Shown one piece after another: positions 51,115-60,339 of a stretch of DNA of 64,000 bases. The notes below the pieces were generated by a model. That model made no database searches, had not been told where the DNA came from, and saw nothing but the letters and a program-made list of their open reading frames with translations. The DNA is from Salinicoccus sesuvii. Its GTDB lineage: Bacteria > Bacillota > Bacilli > Staphylococcales > Salinicoccaceae. The stretch spans positions 310,001-374,000 of the forward strand of contig NZ_JBHRWV010000001.1 of the NCBI RefSeq assembly GCF_042648145.1, given 5' to 3'. The translations under genes and the position numbers were made by a program. The number at the start of each line of letters is the position of its first letter. Positions within the stretch are counted from its first letter, which is position 1.

Positions 51115-51543
51115 TTATAGATCTACAGTTTTAGGTTCTGTGTCATCATCATTCATAATTCTTGCTGCATCGATTTCAATCTTGATAATCTGGAGGTCGC
51201 CTTCTTCTTTTAGCTTTTCGTAGCGCTTGCCTGCGTCTGCGAGCATTGCGTCAACGTCTGAGGACACTTCTCCCGGCAAGCTTGCTTTGCCCTGAATCTC
51301 TACATATCTTTCACCTAAGTCATCTCTCTCTTCATAACCAAGCAGTATATGCGAATTTGGGTTTTCTTCAAGGTCTTCTACTTTGTACGTATCCTTTTTC
51401 GTGTAGGCGTACAACGTTAGCGCATCGTTATAAAAATACATATAGCGACTGATCGGCTTGTTGTCGCGGATGGTAGCTAGGGTCCCAATCTTATTGTTGT
51501 CTAGAATCTCTTTCAATGTGTTTTTGAAGTCTTCTCTATTCAT
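51115..51543 (-). CDS. pyridoxamine 5'-phosphate oxidase-family protein (general stress protein 26-like)
   Basis: Small flavin-binding split-barrel protein of 142 aa. Seen: IGTLATIRDNKPISRYMYF, LYAYTKKDTYKVEDLEENP, ILLGYEERDDLGERYVEIQGKA and IKIEIDAARIM. It resembles general stress proteins of the PNPOx-like group, which bind FMN or F420 but seldom have a proven substrate. GGAGGG precedes ATG 51543 by 6-7 bases, so the eight residues before it in frame are excluded. It is transcribed alone toward the terminator at 51036. Confidence 0.82.
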   Translation of the reverse strand: MNREDFKNTLKEILDNNKIGTLATIRDNKPISRYMYFYNDALTLYAYTKKDTYKVEDLEENPNSHILLGYEERDDLGERYVEIQGKASLPGEVSSDVDAMLADAGKRYEKLKEEGDLQIIKIEIDAARIMNDDDTEPKTVDL

Positions 51544-51595
51544 GAAATTCCCTCCTAATTTATACATAGGACACTTCTACCCTTAATCACCAGAT

Positions 51596-52477
51596 TTAAT
51601 CCGAATATGGCTGAAATAATGGACTGAAGGACTGGTGCAGCTGGTTGTACCATCTCCCGACGAATGTCTTCTGATTGTCACTTCGCATACTGACATACAT
51701 TGGATGCTTAATATTCAGATGGTTTAGGCTGTGGACAGTGAAATTCGGATAGCTGTAGGTGAGCTGCTTTGTTTCTTCGTGGGTCAGTATGGCGACATGG
51801 CCATGGTCGATCAAAAGATGCTGAATAATTGTCATATCCTTATAAATACCGATATCTTCACGTCTAAAGAGCTCGCGCCTATCATATACGGGATCGTAGG
51901 CGACGAGTGGGAATTCCTCGAGCTCGTTTAGGGAGGCGCGCGTCGGAAGCTGGACGCTGTTACTCGCTCTGAATACATAGTAGTAGTTCTGCTCGAACAA
52001 GAGGGCGCTTTTTACATCCGGATGGTTGGACTTGTTGGCCGAGATGACGATATCGATTGTTTCATCGAGTAGTTTTTCTTCCACGCTCGCTTCATCCAGT
52101 GTATGGATATTGAACTCCACTCCATCATTATGTCTAAGGAACTGGTTCAATGACTGTAGCACTTTGGAAGTCATGTCGGAACGTGTGATATGAATATTCA
52201 ATGTATATTTTTTCTGTATGTTCTCTTCATTGATCTTTTCTCTCGATTTTTCAACAGCCTCGATGATTGTTATGGCATCTTCGTAGAAAAGTTTTCCGGC
52301 ATCGGTCAATTTAATGTTTCTGCCTACTCTATTGAACAATTTAACGCCGAGATCCCCTTCTAGCAGGTTAATCTGCCTCGAAAGAGCGGATTGGGCAACG
52401 TTCAAAGAAAGGGCAGCTTCGGTCATATGCTCTTGTCTGGCGGTCTCAATAAAATATTTCAGCTGTTTGATCTCCAT
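51596..52477 (-). CDS. gltC: LysR-family regulator GltC
   Basis: LysR-type regulator of 293 aa: winged helix (1-60; MEIKQLKYFIETARQEHMTEAA, then LNVAQSALSRQINLLE) and a ligand-binding domain (about 90-290). It is divergent from gltBD, the same layout as gltC-gltAB of Bacillus and staphylococci, where GltC activates glutamate synthase in response to the 2-oxoglutarate/glutamate ratio. The region between the genes carries a GltC-like box. The name rests on this context as well as on family. Confidence 0.88.
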   Translation of the reverse strand: MEIKQLKYFIETARQEHMTEAALSLNVAQSALSRQINLLEGDLGVKLFNRVGRNIKLTDAGKLFYEDAITIIEAVEKSREKINEENIQKKYTLNIHITRSDMTSKVLQSLNQFLRHNDGVEFNIHTLDEASVEEKLLDETIDIVISANKSNHPDVKSALLFEQNYYYVFRASNSVQLPTRASLNELEEFPLVAYDPVYDRRELFRREDIGIYKDMTIIQHLLIDHGHVAILTHEETKQLTYSYPNFTVHSLNHLNIKHPMYVSMRSDNQKTFVGRWYNQLHQSFSPLFQPYSD

Positions 52478-52490
52478 ATTTTGATCACCA

Positions 52491-52505
52491 ATCTAATTTT
52501 GATAT
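52491..52505. promoter_or_regulatory. GltC-like box
   Basis: ATCTAATTTTGATAT resembles the dyad ATCTCATTTTGAGAT that I recall as the GltC box of B. subtilis (13 of 15). It lies next to the gltC start and upstream of the gltB promoter, consistent with autorepression and activation of gltB. Confidence 0.6.
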
Positions 52506-52526
52506 TAATATTATATCATTGATATA

Positions 52527-52583
52527 TTGATTGTATAGGTGGTTCAGATGATAATATATACTTACTAAAATATTCTGAAAAAG
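52527..52583 (+). promoter_or_regulatory. gltB promoter and CodY-like box
   Basis: TTGATT (52527-52532), 17-base spacer, GATAAT (52550-52555). AATATTCTGAAAAAG (52569-52583) matches the CodY consensus at 12 of 15 and overlaps the ribosome site, so CodY binding would block early elongation. Confidence 0.5.
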
Positions 52584-52595
52584 GAGTGACCTGGT

Positions 52596-55500
52596 ATGAG
52601 TCTGTATCAGCCAATAAAACAAAAAGGTTTATATCATCATACGGATGAACACGACGCATGCGGCATTGGTTTCTATGCCAATATGGACAATATAAGATCC
52701 CACGGCATCGTCATCAAATCTCTTGAAATGCTTGAGAGATTGGATCACCGGGGTGGTGTCGGCAATGATGGCGTCACAGGTGATGGTGCTGGTATCATGA
52801 CTGAAATACCACATGCACTCCTACACGAAGAAATCGAGGGACTGCCGGAATTCGGTCGTTATTCCGTTGGCATGTATTTGATTGAAGCGGAGGCATCTCT
52901 TGACACGTTCAAGAAAGTGGTTGAAGAGACTGTATCTAAAGAAGGTCAGCGTGTCATTGCCTTTAGAGCATTGCCGATCAACGAGGATGTCTTGGCGGAT
53001 ATCGTGCGCGAAACAGTACCACAGTTCATGCAGGTAATTACAGACTGCCATGAGCCGCTGAATCTCTACTATATGAGGAAAATGATCGAGCAGAATCTCG
53101 AAAGTGAAAATGTGGGTCACTATGTGGCCTCATTCTCTAACGAAACGATAGTCTATAAAGGTTGGCTGCGCGCCGGACAGATCAAGCAATTCTATCTGGA
53201 TCTAAATGATTCGCGCTATGTATCAAAATTTGGATCTGTCCATTCTCGTTTCAGTACCAATACCTTCCCAAGCTGGGCACGTGCCCATCCAAACCGTCTT
53301 CTGATGCACAATGGTGAGATTAATACTATCAAAGGTAACATGAATTGGATGAAGGCACGTACGAAACAATGGCTCATAGATACATTCGGCGAAAAGGGCA
53401 AAAAAATAGAGGCCATCATCGATGAAAGCGGTAGTGATTCGGCTATCGTCGATAATGTTATGGAGTTCATGAGCTTGACCATGTCTCCAGAACAAGCTGC
53501 GATGATTATGATTCCTGAGCCGTGGAAGTACCAAGATTACGACAATCTGGCAGTTAAGGATTTTTATGAATTCTACAGCTATCTGATGGAACCATGGGAT
53601 GGGCCGACAATGATCAGTTTCTGTGATAACCACAAACTTGGTGCACTTACAGACCGCAATGGTCTCCGTCCGGGGCGTTACTATGTCACAAGAAGCAACG
53701 AAATCATCTACTCCTCAGAAGTAGGTGTCGTGGATGTTGAGGAGTCGGAAGTACTCTATAAAGGGCAATTGAGTCCCGGTAAGCTTCTCTTGGTCGATTT
53801 TGATCAATCGAAGATCATCGAGAATGATGAACTGAAGCATAATATCGCAACACAGCAACCTTACAGTGAATGGATGACACAAAAGCGCAGTGCCGATACA
53901 GAATCAGCACCGTTCAAGCGTGAAGCGATCGATAAGGAAACACTACATGAAGTGCTCGTCCGCTTCGGATATACGAAGGAAGATATCGAGAAATATATGA
54001 AGCCACTGACCCGCGAAGTTAAAGATCCGATCGGGGCTATGGGCTTTGACCAGCCGCTTGCCTTCTTGTCGAACCATTCAAAGCTGCTGTTCGATTACTT
54101 CAAACAGCACTTCGCGCAAGTAACGAATCCGCCGCTTGACTCTTATCGTGAGAAGATCGTAACAAGTGAAATTACGTATCTTGGTCAAGAAGGCAATCTG
54201 CTTACACCAGGTGTTGAAGCGGTTAACCGCGTTCAGTTGGATCGACCAGTCATTGATCAGCGCATCATGGACCGTGAGGATGTACAGCAACTTGGAGTCA
54301 TTGAAATCGACATCACATATACAGGTTCACTTAAGGATGCACTCTCGTCCATAAAATCCCAAGCAGAACAGGCGACACGTCACGGGGTCATCGTACTGAC
54401 TGATGAACGCATATTGAAGGAGCCTAGCAGGTACGCCATTCCGTCACTTCTTGCGACCAGCGCTGTCCACCAGGCCCTCATAGCGGCAGAGTGCCGTACA
54501 CAGACAAGTATCATCGTGAAAACAGCTGAAGTTAGGGAAGTGCACCATGTTGCGACACTAATCGGCTTCGGTGCCAACGCAGTTCACCCGTATATTGCCC
54601 AAGAGACACTGATCTCTGTTTCCAGTGAGGATACGAACTCGGTTGATGACTATAATAAGGCGTTGACGGAAGGGCTTATCAAAGTCATGGCAAAAATGGG
54701 TATTTCGACTGTTCAGAGCTACCATGGCGCGCAAGTATTCGAAGCTGTGGGACTTGGTAAATCTGTCATGCACGACTACTTCGGGGATGCGCCATCCAAA
54801 ATTGGCGGACTATCGATTGAGGATATTGACTACAGAAACAAACAGATGCAGGATAGAAGACTTGATCATCTTGAGTCCGGCAGTAGATTCCAATGGCGTC
54901 AACAAGGTGAGGATCACACCATCAACCCGAACTCAATCCGACTACTCCAGGTTGCTTGTCGTACCAATGACCAAAAAGCATATGAAGAATATAAGACATA
55001 TATGCACAGCAGCCAGAATTCAAGCATTCGCCATCTATTGAAATTCAAATCTCGCCGTCCGATCGACATCGATCAGGTCGAACCGAAAGAAGAGATTGTG
55101 AAGCGTTTTAAAACAGGTGCAATGAGTTTCGGCTCACTATCTCAAGAAGCGCATGAAACACTTGCAGAAGCAATGAACCAGATTGGTGGGCGAAGTAATA
55201 GCGGCGAAGGTGGAGAGCATCGTGAACGATTCCTGCCGAAGGAAGATGGCAGAGACCTAAACAGTGCCATTAAGCAGGTGGCGTCCGGACGCTTCGGTGT
55301 CAACAGCGAGTATCTGAATAGTGCCAAGGAGATACAGATCAAAGTGGCACAGGGAGCGAAGCCAGGTGAAGGCGGTCAACTGCCGGGTCAGAAAGTATAT
55401 CCGTGGGTTGCTGAGATTCGTAACTCCACGCCCGGTGTCGGACTGATTTCACCACCACCGCACCATGATATCTATTCGATTGAAGATCTTGCCCAATTGA

Positions 55501-57062
55501 TTCACGACTTGAAGAATGCCAATAAGGAAGCGGATATTTCAGTCAAACTTGTCGCCAAAGGCGGCGTCGGTACAATTGCTGCCGGTGTCGCGAAAGCTTA
55601 CGCGGATAAGATCATTATCAGTGGTTTTGATGGTGGGACAGGTGCCTCTCCGTTGACAAGCATTCAGCATGCCGGATTACCTTGGGAACTTGGGCTCACA
55701 GAAGCGCATCAGACACTTCAGCTGAACGGTCTGAGATCGCGGGTGACACTCGAAACCGATGGCAAGCTCATGACAGGCCGTGACGTGGCGATTGCCTGTG
55801 CCCTCGGTGCAGAAGAATTTGCATTCGCTACTGCACCGCTCGTCGTACTCGGTTGCATCATGATGCGTGTATGCCACAAGGATACATGCCCAGTCGGCAT
55901 CGCAACGCAGAATGGTGATCTGCGTAAACTCTATACGGGTAAAGCGGAGCATGTAATCAACTTTATGCATTTCATTGCTGAGGATATCAGAGAAATCTTG
56001 GCAGAACTCGGCTTAAAATCCATGGATGACCTTGTCGGTGCAGTGGAACATCTTGAAGTGGATACAGAGAAAACAGCCAACCATCATTTGGGTGAGCTTG
56101 ATCTTGCGCCTCTCTTGACGCCGATTGATGGAGCAAGAAGAAAAGTGGATGTACAGAAGCACCCGTTCGAATGGTCACTTGACGATCTCAACTTGTTGCC
56201 AGACTTCGAGAGTAAGGTAGAGGCAGGAGAATCGCATGAAGCGGCATATCATGTCAGGAACCGACACAGAAATATCGGTACACAGCTTGGCAGTCTGATT
56301 ACAAAGAAACAAGGTATGGCCACACTTAAAACCGACACGTACAAAGTGAACACATTCGGTCATGCTGGGCAAAGTTATGGGGCATTTATTCCGCAAGGAC
56401 TGACAATGCACCACATCGGTGATTTGAACGACTATGTCGGTAAGGGAATCTCTGGTGGGCGTATCATTGTCGAGGCGCCGGTTGCAGAGAGAAGCCACGA
56501 TATCATCGTTGGGAATGTGTGTCTATACGGCGCAATTGATGGCCAGGTATTCATCAATGGTGTTGCCGGAGAGCGCTTTGGTGTTAGGAATAGTGGGGCA
56601 GAAGTTGTGGTCGAAGGTATCGGTGACCATGGACTGGAGTATATGACAGGTGGGCGTGTCGTCATTATCGGCGGAATCGGTAAGAACTTTGCTGCAGGTA
56701 TGAGCGGTGGCATCGCCTATATCATCAATGAGAAGTCGGTCATTGAGAACCAGGTCAACATGAACCATGAAATGATTGAAGTGGGTCTTGTGGAAGATGC
56801 TGAAGAACTGGCGAAAGTGATGCACATGCTCTATGACCATCAGACGCTTACAAATAGTGGTAGAGCAAGTGATGCAATCAGGAAAATAGAGGCAGGAGAG
56901 CTTGAAGTTATCAAAGTCATCCCTGTCGAATACAGAAAAATGCAGCAGAAGATTCGTTATGGTCTTGAAAATGCGCATTCTCAGGCAGAAGCAGAACTGA
57001 AAGCATTCAATGGAGAACTGGTCTTTGAAGATAAAGAACTGGATAAAATGAACATATTCTAG
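52596..57062 (+). CDS. gltB: glutamate synthase large subunit
   Basis: Large subunit of NADPH glutamate synthase, 1488 aa, which moves the glutamine amide to 2-oxoglutarate. Seen: catalytic Cys22 in EHDACGIGF, freed by removal of a 21-residue propeptide; glutaminase domain (22 to about 430); FMN synthase domain with GAMSFGSLSQEAHETLAEAM and KPGEGGQLPGQKV; 3Fe-4S cysteines in CIMMRVCHKDTCPVG; and a C-terminal beta-helix with repeated G-x-x-G (about 1240-1430). Length and motifs are complete. gltD follows after 16 bases. Confidence 0.97.
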   Translation: MSLYQPIKQKGLYHHTDEHDACGIGFYANMDNIRSHGIVIKSLEMLERLDHRGGVGNDGVTGDGAGIMTEIPHALLHEEIEGLPEFGRYSVGMYLIEAEASLDTFKKVVEETVSKEGQRVIAFRALPINEDVLADIVRETVPQFMQVITDCHEPLNLYYMRKMIEQNLESENVGHYVASFSNETIVYKGWLRAGQIKQFYLDLNDSRYVSKFGSVHSRFSTNTFPSWARAHPNRLLMHNGEINTIKGNMNWMKARTKQWLIDTFGEKGKKIEAIIDESGSDSAIVDNVMEFMSLTMSPEQAAMIMIPEPWKYQDYDNLAVKDFYEFYSYLMEPWDGPTMISFCDNHKLGALTDRNGLRPGRYYVTRSNEIIYSSEVGVVDVEESEVLYKGQLSPGKLLLVDFDQSKIIENDELKHNIATQQPYSEWMTQKRSADTESAPFKREAIDKETLHEVLVRFGYTKEDIEKYMKPLTREVKDPIGAMGFDQPLAFLSNHSKLLFDYFKQHFAQVTNPPLDSYREKIVTSEITYLGQEGNLLTPGVEAVNRVQLDRPVIDQRIMDREDVQQLGVIEIDITYTGSLKDALSSIKSQAEQATRHGVIVLTDERILKEPSRYAIPSLLATSAVHQALIAAECRTQTSIIVKTAEVREVHHVATLIGFGANAVHPYIAQETLISVSSEDTNSVDDYNKALTEGLIKVMAKMGISTVQSYHGAQVFEAVGLGKSVMHDYFGDAPSKIGGLSIEDIDYRNKQMQDRRLDHLESGSRFQWRQQGEDHTINPNSIRLLQVACRTNDQKAYEEYKTYMHSSQNSSIRHLLKFKSRRPIDIDQVEPKEEIVKRFKTGAMSFGSLSQEAHETLAEAMNQIGGRSNSGEGGEHRERFLPKEDGRDLNSAIKQVASGRFGVNSEYLNSAKEIQIKVAQGAKPGEGGQLPGQKVYPWVAEIRNSTPGVGLISPPPHHDIYSIEDLAQLIHDLKNANKEADISVKLVAKGGVGTIAAGVAKAYADKIIISGFDGGTGASPLTSIQHAGLPWELGLTEAHQTLQLNGLRSRVTLETDGKLMTGRDVAIACALGAEEFAFATAPLVVLGCIMMRVCHKDTCPVGIATQNGDLRKLYTGKAEHVINFMHFIAEDIREILAELGLKSMDDLVGAVEHLEVDTEKTANHHLGELDLAPLLTPIDGARRKVDVQKHPFEWSLDDLNLLPDFESKVEAGESHEAAYHVRNRHRNIGTQLGSLITKKQGMATLKTDTYKVNTFGHAGQSYGAFIPQGLTMHHIGDLNDYVGKGISGGRIIVEAPVAERSHDIIVGNVCLYGAIDGQVFINGVAGERFGVRNSGAEVVVEGIGDHGLEYMTGGRVVIIGGIGKNFAAGMSGGIAYIINEKSVIENQVNMNHEMIEVGLVEDAEELAKVMHMLYDHQTLTNSGRASDAIRKIEAGELEVIKVIPVEYRKMQQKIRYGLENAHSQAEAELKAFNGELVFEDKELDKMNIF

Positions 57063-57078
57063 AAAGGAGCGGTGTAGT

Positions 57079-58539
57079 ATGGGTGAATTTAAAGGGTTCA
57101 TAAACTACCATAGAAAAGCTCTGGCAGAAGAGGACCTAAAAGAGAGACTCTCGAATTATGAAGCGTTCCAGCATCGCTTCTGCAATGAAGATGCGAGTGA
57201 GCAAGGCGCACGCTGTATGGAATGCGGAACGCCTTTCTGCCAGACGGGGATGGGGGTCGGCAAAGAAACGGTTGGCTGTCCGATCGGTAATTATATCCCT
57301 GAATGGAACGACCTCGTATACAAAGGGCAGTTCAAAGAAGCCTACAGACGTCTGATGGAAACCAACAACTTTCCGGAATTTACCGGTAATGTGTGCCCGG
57401 CGCCGTGCGAGTCTTCATGTGTGCTATCAATCAACAGTGATCCGGTAGCCATCAAAGGCATCGAACGTACGATCATTGACGAAGCTTTTGAGCAAGGTTG
57501 GGTGGAACCGAGGACGCCAAATCATAGACTGGAGACGCGCATCGCTATCATCGGCAGTGGACCAGCTGGTATGACCGCTGCAGATGAGCTCAACTCTTGG
57601 GGTCATCATGTAGATGTATACGAGAGAGATCTCAAGCCAGGGGGCCTCCTGAGGTATGGTATTCCGAACATGAAGCTGGATAAAGCAGTCGTTGAACGTA
57701 GGGTTGAACTGATGGAAGCGGCCGGTGTGAATTTCATCTGCGACGTCGAAGTCGGCAAGGACATCACCTATGAGGAACTGGATGAGAAATACGATGCAAT
57801 CATTGTTGCCACAGGTGCACGCAAGCAGAGAGACCTAAAGCTTGAGGGCAGGCAGAGTAAGGACATTCAGTTCGCCATGGATTATCTCACTGAACAAATC
57901 CAGTACCAGTTCGATGAAATCGACTCACCATCTATCACTGCTAAGGATAAGCATGTCATCGTCATCGGTGGTGGTGATACGGGGGCTGACTGCGTGGCAA
58001 TGGCACTCAGAGAAGGCTGTAAGTCGGTCTTCCAGCTGAACAAGTATGATCGTCTACCGGATAAGGTCGATGGCAATCCATTTTGGCCGCTTCAAAAGCA
58101 AGTGTTCAAGCTCGATTATGCACATGCAGAGTATGAGAGTGCATTCGGCCAGGAGCCGCGTGCATACGGTGTACAGACGATGGCTTATGATGTCGATCTG
58201 GTCGGTGATCTAAACGGCATCCAGACACAGGTGCTCAGCCAGCAGCCACTGACTGATGTGACAATGGAAGACCAGGAGCGCTATTTCAAGGCAGATCTTG
58301 TACTGCTCTCCATCGGTTTTGAAGGCGTGGAGAGCGCACTACCAAAAGCGTTCGATCTGCAGCTCGAGAACAACAAGATTGCTGCTGATGAGCACGATTA
58401 CAAGACGAATCGCAGAAAGGTTTTCGCTGCAGGTGATGCCAGACGCGGTCAAAGTCTTGTCGTGTGGGCAATCAAAGAAGGACGAGAAGTAGCGCGTGCA
58501 GCGCATAAATTCGCTGTACAGAATAGAATCTATTCCTAA
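57079..58539 (+). CDS. gltD: glutamate synthase small subunit
   Basis: Small subunit of glutamate synthase, 486 aa, which passes electrons from NADPH through FAD and two 4Fe-4S clusters to the large subunit. Seen: N-terminal cysteine sets in ARCMECGTPFCQTG, GCPIGNYIPEWN and CPAPCESSCV, FAD fold IAIIGSGPAGMTAADEL, NADPH fold VIVIGGGDTGADCVAMA and FAAGDARRGQSLVVWAI. Complete. It is the last gene of the operon and ends at a strong shared hairpin. Confidence 0.96.
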   Translation: MGEFKGFINYHRKALAEEDLKERLSNYEAFQHRFCNEDASEQGARCMECGTPFCQTGMGVGKETVGCPIGNYIPEWNDLVYKGQFKEAYRRLMETNNFPEFTGNVCPAPCESSCVLSINSDPVAIKGIERTIIDEAFEQGWVEPRTPNHRLETRIAIIGSGPAGMTAADELNSWGHHVDVYERDLKPGGLLRYGIPNMKLDKAVVERRVELMEAAGVNFICDVEVGKDITYEELDEKYDAIIVATGARKQRDLKLEGRQSKDIQFAMDYLTEQIQYQFDEIDSPSITAKDKHVIVIGGGDTGADCVAMALREGCKSVFQLNKYDRLPDKVDGNPFWPLQKQVFKLDYAHAEYESAFGQEPRAYGVQTMAYDVDLVGDLNGIQTQVLSQQPLTDVTMEDQERYFKADLVLLSIGFEGVESALPKAFDLQLENNKIAADEHDYKTNRRKVFAAGDARRGQSLVVWAIKEGREVARAAHKFAVQNRIYS

Positions 58540-58572
58540 AAAGAGTGCCGGTCATCTTGACCGGCACTCTTT
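58540..58572 (+). terminator. intrinsic terminator of gltBD
   Basis: A 15-bp perfect stem (58540-58554 with 58558-58572) and loop TCT directly after the gltD stop. The T run is short. Confidence 0.85.
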
Positions 58573-58634
58573 GCGTTTCAATCAAGTATGGTATGATGTG
58601 GATTGAATAGTCATACATATTAAGGAATGGTCAA

Positions 58635-59801
58635 ATGGTAAAAGAACGTTTATGGACAAAGGACTTTGTGATTGTATTCATTTTTAATTTCTTCATCATG
58701 CTTGCGATGTTTCTGTTGATGGTTACCATCAGTGGATATGCAGTGGATGAATTCAATGTTTCTACAAGTACTGCCGGGCTTGTGGCAGGAATCTTTATCG
58801 TCGGTTCACTGATCGGTCGGATACTAACTGGACATCAACTCAGTTTAATTGGTGCGAAAAGAATCATGTATATCGGAACAGGTATGTTCATCGTTACCTA
58901 TGGTCTGTACTTTGTGGCAGGTAATCTACCGATGTTGCTTCTGGTACGTTTTTTCAATGGACTGGCCAACGGAGTTGCAACCACTGCGGTCGGCACCATC
59001 GCAGCGCTTGCATTACCAAAGTCACGTCGTGGAGAAGGCATCAGTTATTTCAGCCTGAGCTTTGTAATGGCAACCGCACTCGGGCCGTTCATGGCATTCT
59101 TTTTACTCCAGCATATTACATACCAGACACTGTTCATGATCGTATTTGTGCTTGTTCTAATCGCAAGTGTTTTCACAATTTTCGTCAAAACAGATAATAC
59201 GACGGTCGATCTGACTAGGGAACCGAAACCGAAGTTTGAGTGGATTGATCGTAATGCGATGCCCGTCGGCATTGTTGTACTGATCATCTGCATGACTTAT
59301 TCGACGGTGCTGTCGTTTATATCGCTCTTTGCGGAGGAACAGAATTTGGTCGCTACAGCGAGCTACTTCTTCCTCGTGTACGCGACTGTCATACTCATCT
59401 CAAGGCCAATCACAGGAAGGATTATGGATCAGCGTGGGGCAAATATCGTCATCTATCCATCCTTTGCGCTCCTTGCACTCGGTTATCTCGCGCTTGGTCA
59501 GACTTCATCAGGTTTCATGTTGCTGTTGTCTGGTGTGCTGATCGGATTCGGCTATGGTAATTTCCAATCGATTACACAGGCGCTCTGCATCAAGGTGGCC
59601 GATGCTAAAAATGTAGGATTGGCCACATCAACCTATTTTATCGCTCTCGACTTTGGTCTTGGTGTCGGTTCCTACATTCTGGGCACGCTGGTACCAACAC
59701 TAGGTTATAACGGGCTATACAGTTCGATGGTTGTGTTGGTGACACTCGGTGCTATCGTCTATTATCTAGTCTATGGAAGATATGAAAAGAATAAGGCATA
59801 A
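58635..59801 (+). CDS. MFS transporter
   Basis: Major facilitator of 388 aa with 12 hydrophobic segments. Seen: GIFIVGSLIGRILTGHQL (loop 2-3 motif), FFNGLANGVATTAVGTIAAL and SRPITGRIMDQRGA in the second half. It looks like a drug or metabolite exporter with an antiporter-like motif. The substrate is unknown. AAGGAA precedes the ATG. It is single, bounded by terminators on both sides, and faces a redox-sensing HxlR regulator gene. A quinone or electrophile efflux role is possible but not shown. Confidence 0.82.
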   Translation: MVKERLWTKDFVIVFIFNFFIMLAMFLLMVTISGYAVDEFNVSTSTAGLVAGIFIVGSLIGRILTGHQLSLIGAKRIMYIGTGMFIVTYGLYFVAGNLPMLLLVRFFNGLANGVATTAVGTIAALALPKSRRGEGISYFSLSFVMATALGPFMAFFLLQHITYQTLFMIVFVLVLIASVFTIFVKTDNTTVDLTREPKPKFEWIDRNAMPVGIVVLIICMTYSTVLSFISLFAEEQNLVATASYFFLVYATVILISRPITGRIMDQRGANIVIYPSFALLALGYLALGQTSSGFMLLLSGVLIGFGYGNFQSITQALCIKVADAKNVGLATSTYFIALDFGLGVGSYILGTLVPTLGYNGLYSSMVVLVTLGAIVYYLVYGRYEKNKA

Positions 59802-59832
59802 AAAGCATGTGTTCAATTTGAACACATGCTTT
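59802..59832. terminator. bidirectional intrinsic terminator
   Basis: AAAGCATGTGTTCAA (59802-59816) and TTGAACACATGCTTT (59818-59832) are perfect complements followed by T residues, between the convergent MFS and HxlR-family genes. Confidence 0.9.
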
Positions 59833-59855
59833 TTATATACTGTCTGAGGTATCTC

Positions 59856-60176
59856 CTATACTTCTTGAGGCACTTCGAACCATTCTTCTGCCCACTTCTG
59901 GAGTTCATTCATGAAGGGTTCGACAGCTTTTCCTTTTTCAGTAAGGGTATACTCTATTCTCACAGGTGTCTCTGGATAGACTTCACGTTTTACAATACTC
60001 TCCTTTTCAAGAGCTTTAAGCCGTTCTGAAAGGACACGGCCGCTGACGCCCATAGAAGCCTCCAAGTGACAGAAACGTTTTGGACCAGTCATCAGCTGGT
60101 AAATAATGAGCCCAGTCCATCGCTGACCAAGCACACCCATAGCATTTTCTAGTTTCGGACAAATCGAATAATCCAT
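59856..60176 (-). CDS. HxlR-family redox-sensing regulator, YodB/QsrR-like
   Basis: Winged-helix repressor of 106 aa. Seen: MDYSICPKLENAMGVLGQRW with Cys6 at the place of the sensing cysteine of YodB and QsrR, then GPKRFCHLEASM, SERLKALEKESIV and ETPVRIEYTLTEKGK. These regulators sense quinones or diamide through that cysteine and derepress quinone reductases. Here no reductase gene is adjacent; only an MFS carrier and an M20 hydrolase are. Its own -10 (TATAAT) lies close to the start and could be autoregulated. RBS AAGGAG. Confidence 0.85.
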   Translation of the reverse strand: MDYSICPKLENAMGVLGQRWTGLIIYQLMTGPKRFCHLEASMGVSGRVLSERLKALEKESIVKREVYPETPVRIEYTLTEKGKAVEPFMNELQKWAEEWFEVPQEV

Positions 60177-60196
60177 GTCATCACTCCTTGAGTAAT

Positions 60197-60226
60197 ATTA
60201 TACCCTCATTTATATGCATTTTACAA
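60197..60226 (-). promoter_or_regulatory. promoter of the HxlR-family gene
   Basis: Minus strand: TTGTAA (60226-60221), 18-base spacer, TATAAT (60202-60197). GTATAATATTAC around the -10 has partial dyad symmetry and could be an autoregulatory site. The remaining bases up to 60339 show no other clear element. Confidence 0.55.
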
Positions 60227-60339
60227 CCATATTGAAAATATTATGATCAAATCTGTCTTTGGTGTTTAGGTACCCTTGAACAGGATAAATACAATGTAAA
60301 TTGAGTTTTAATACTAATACTTAGGAGAGTAGGCTCACA

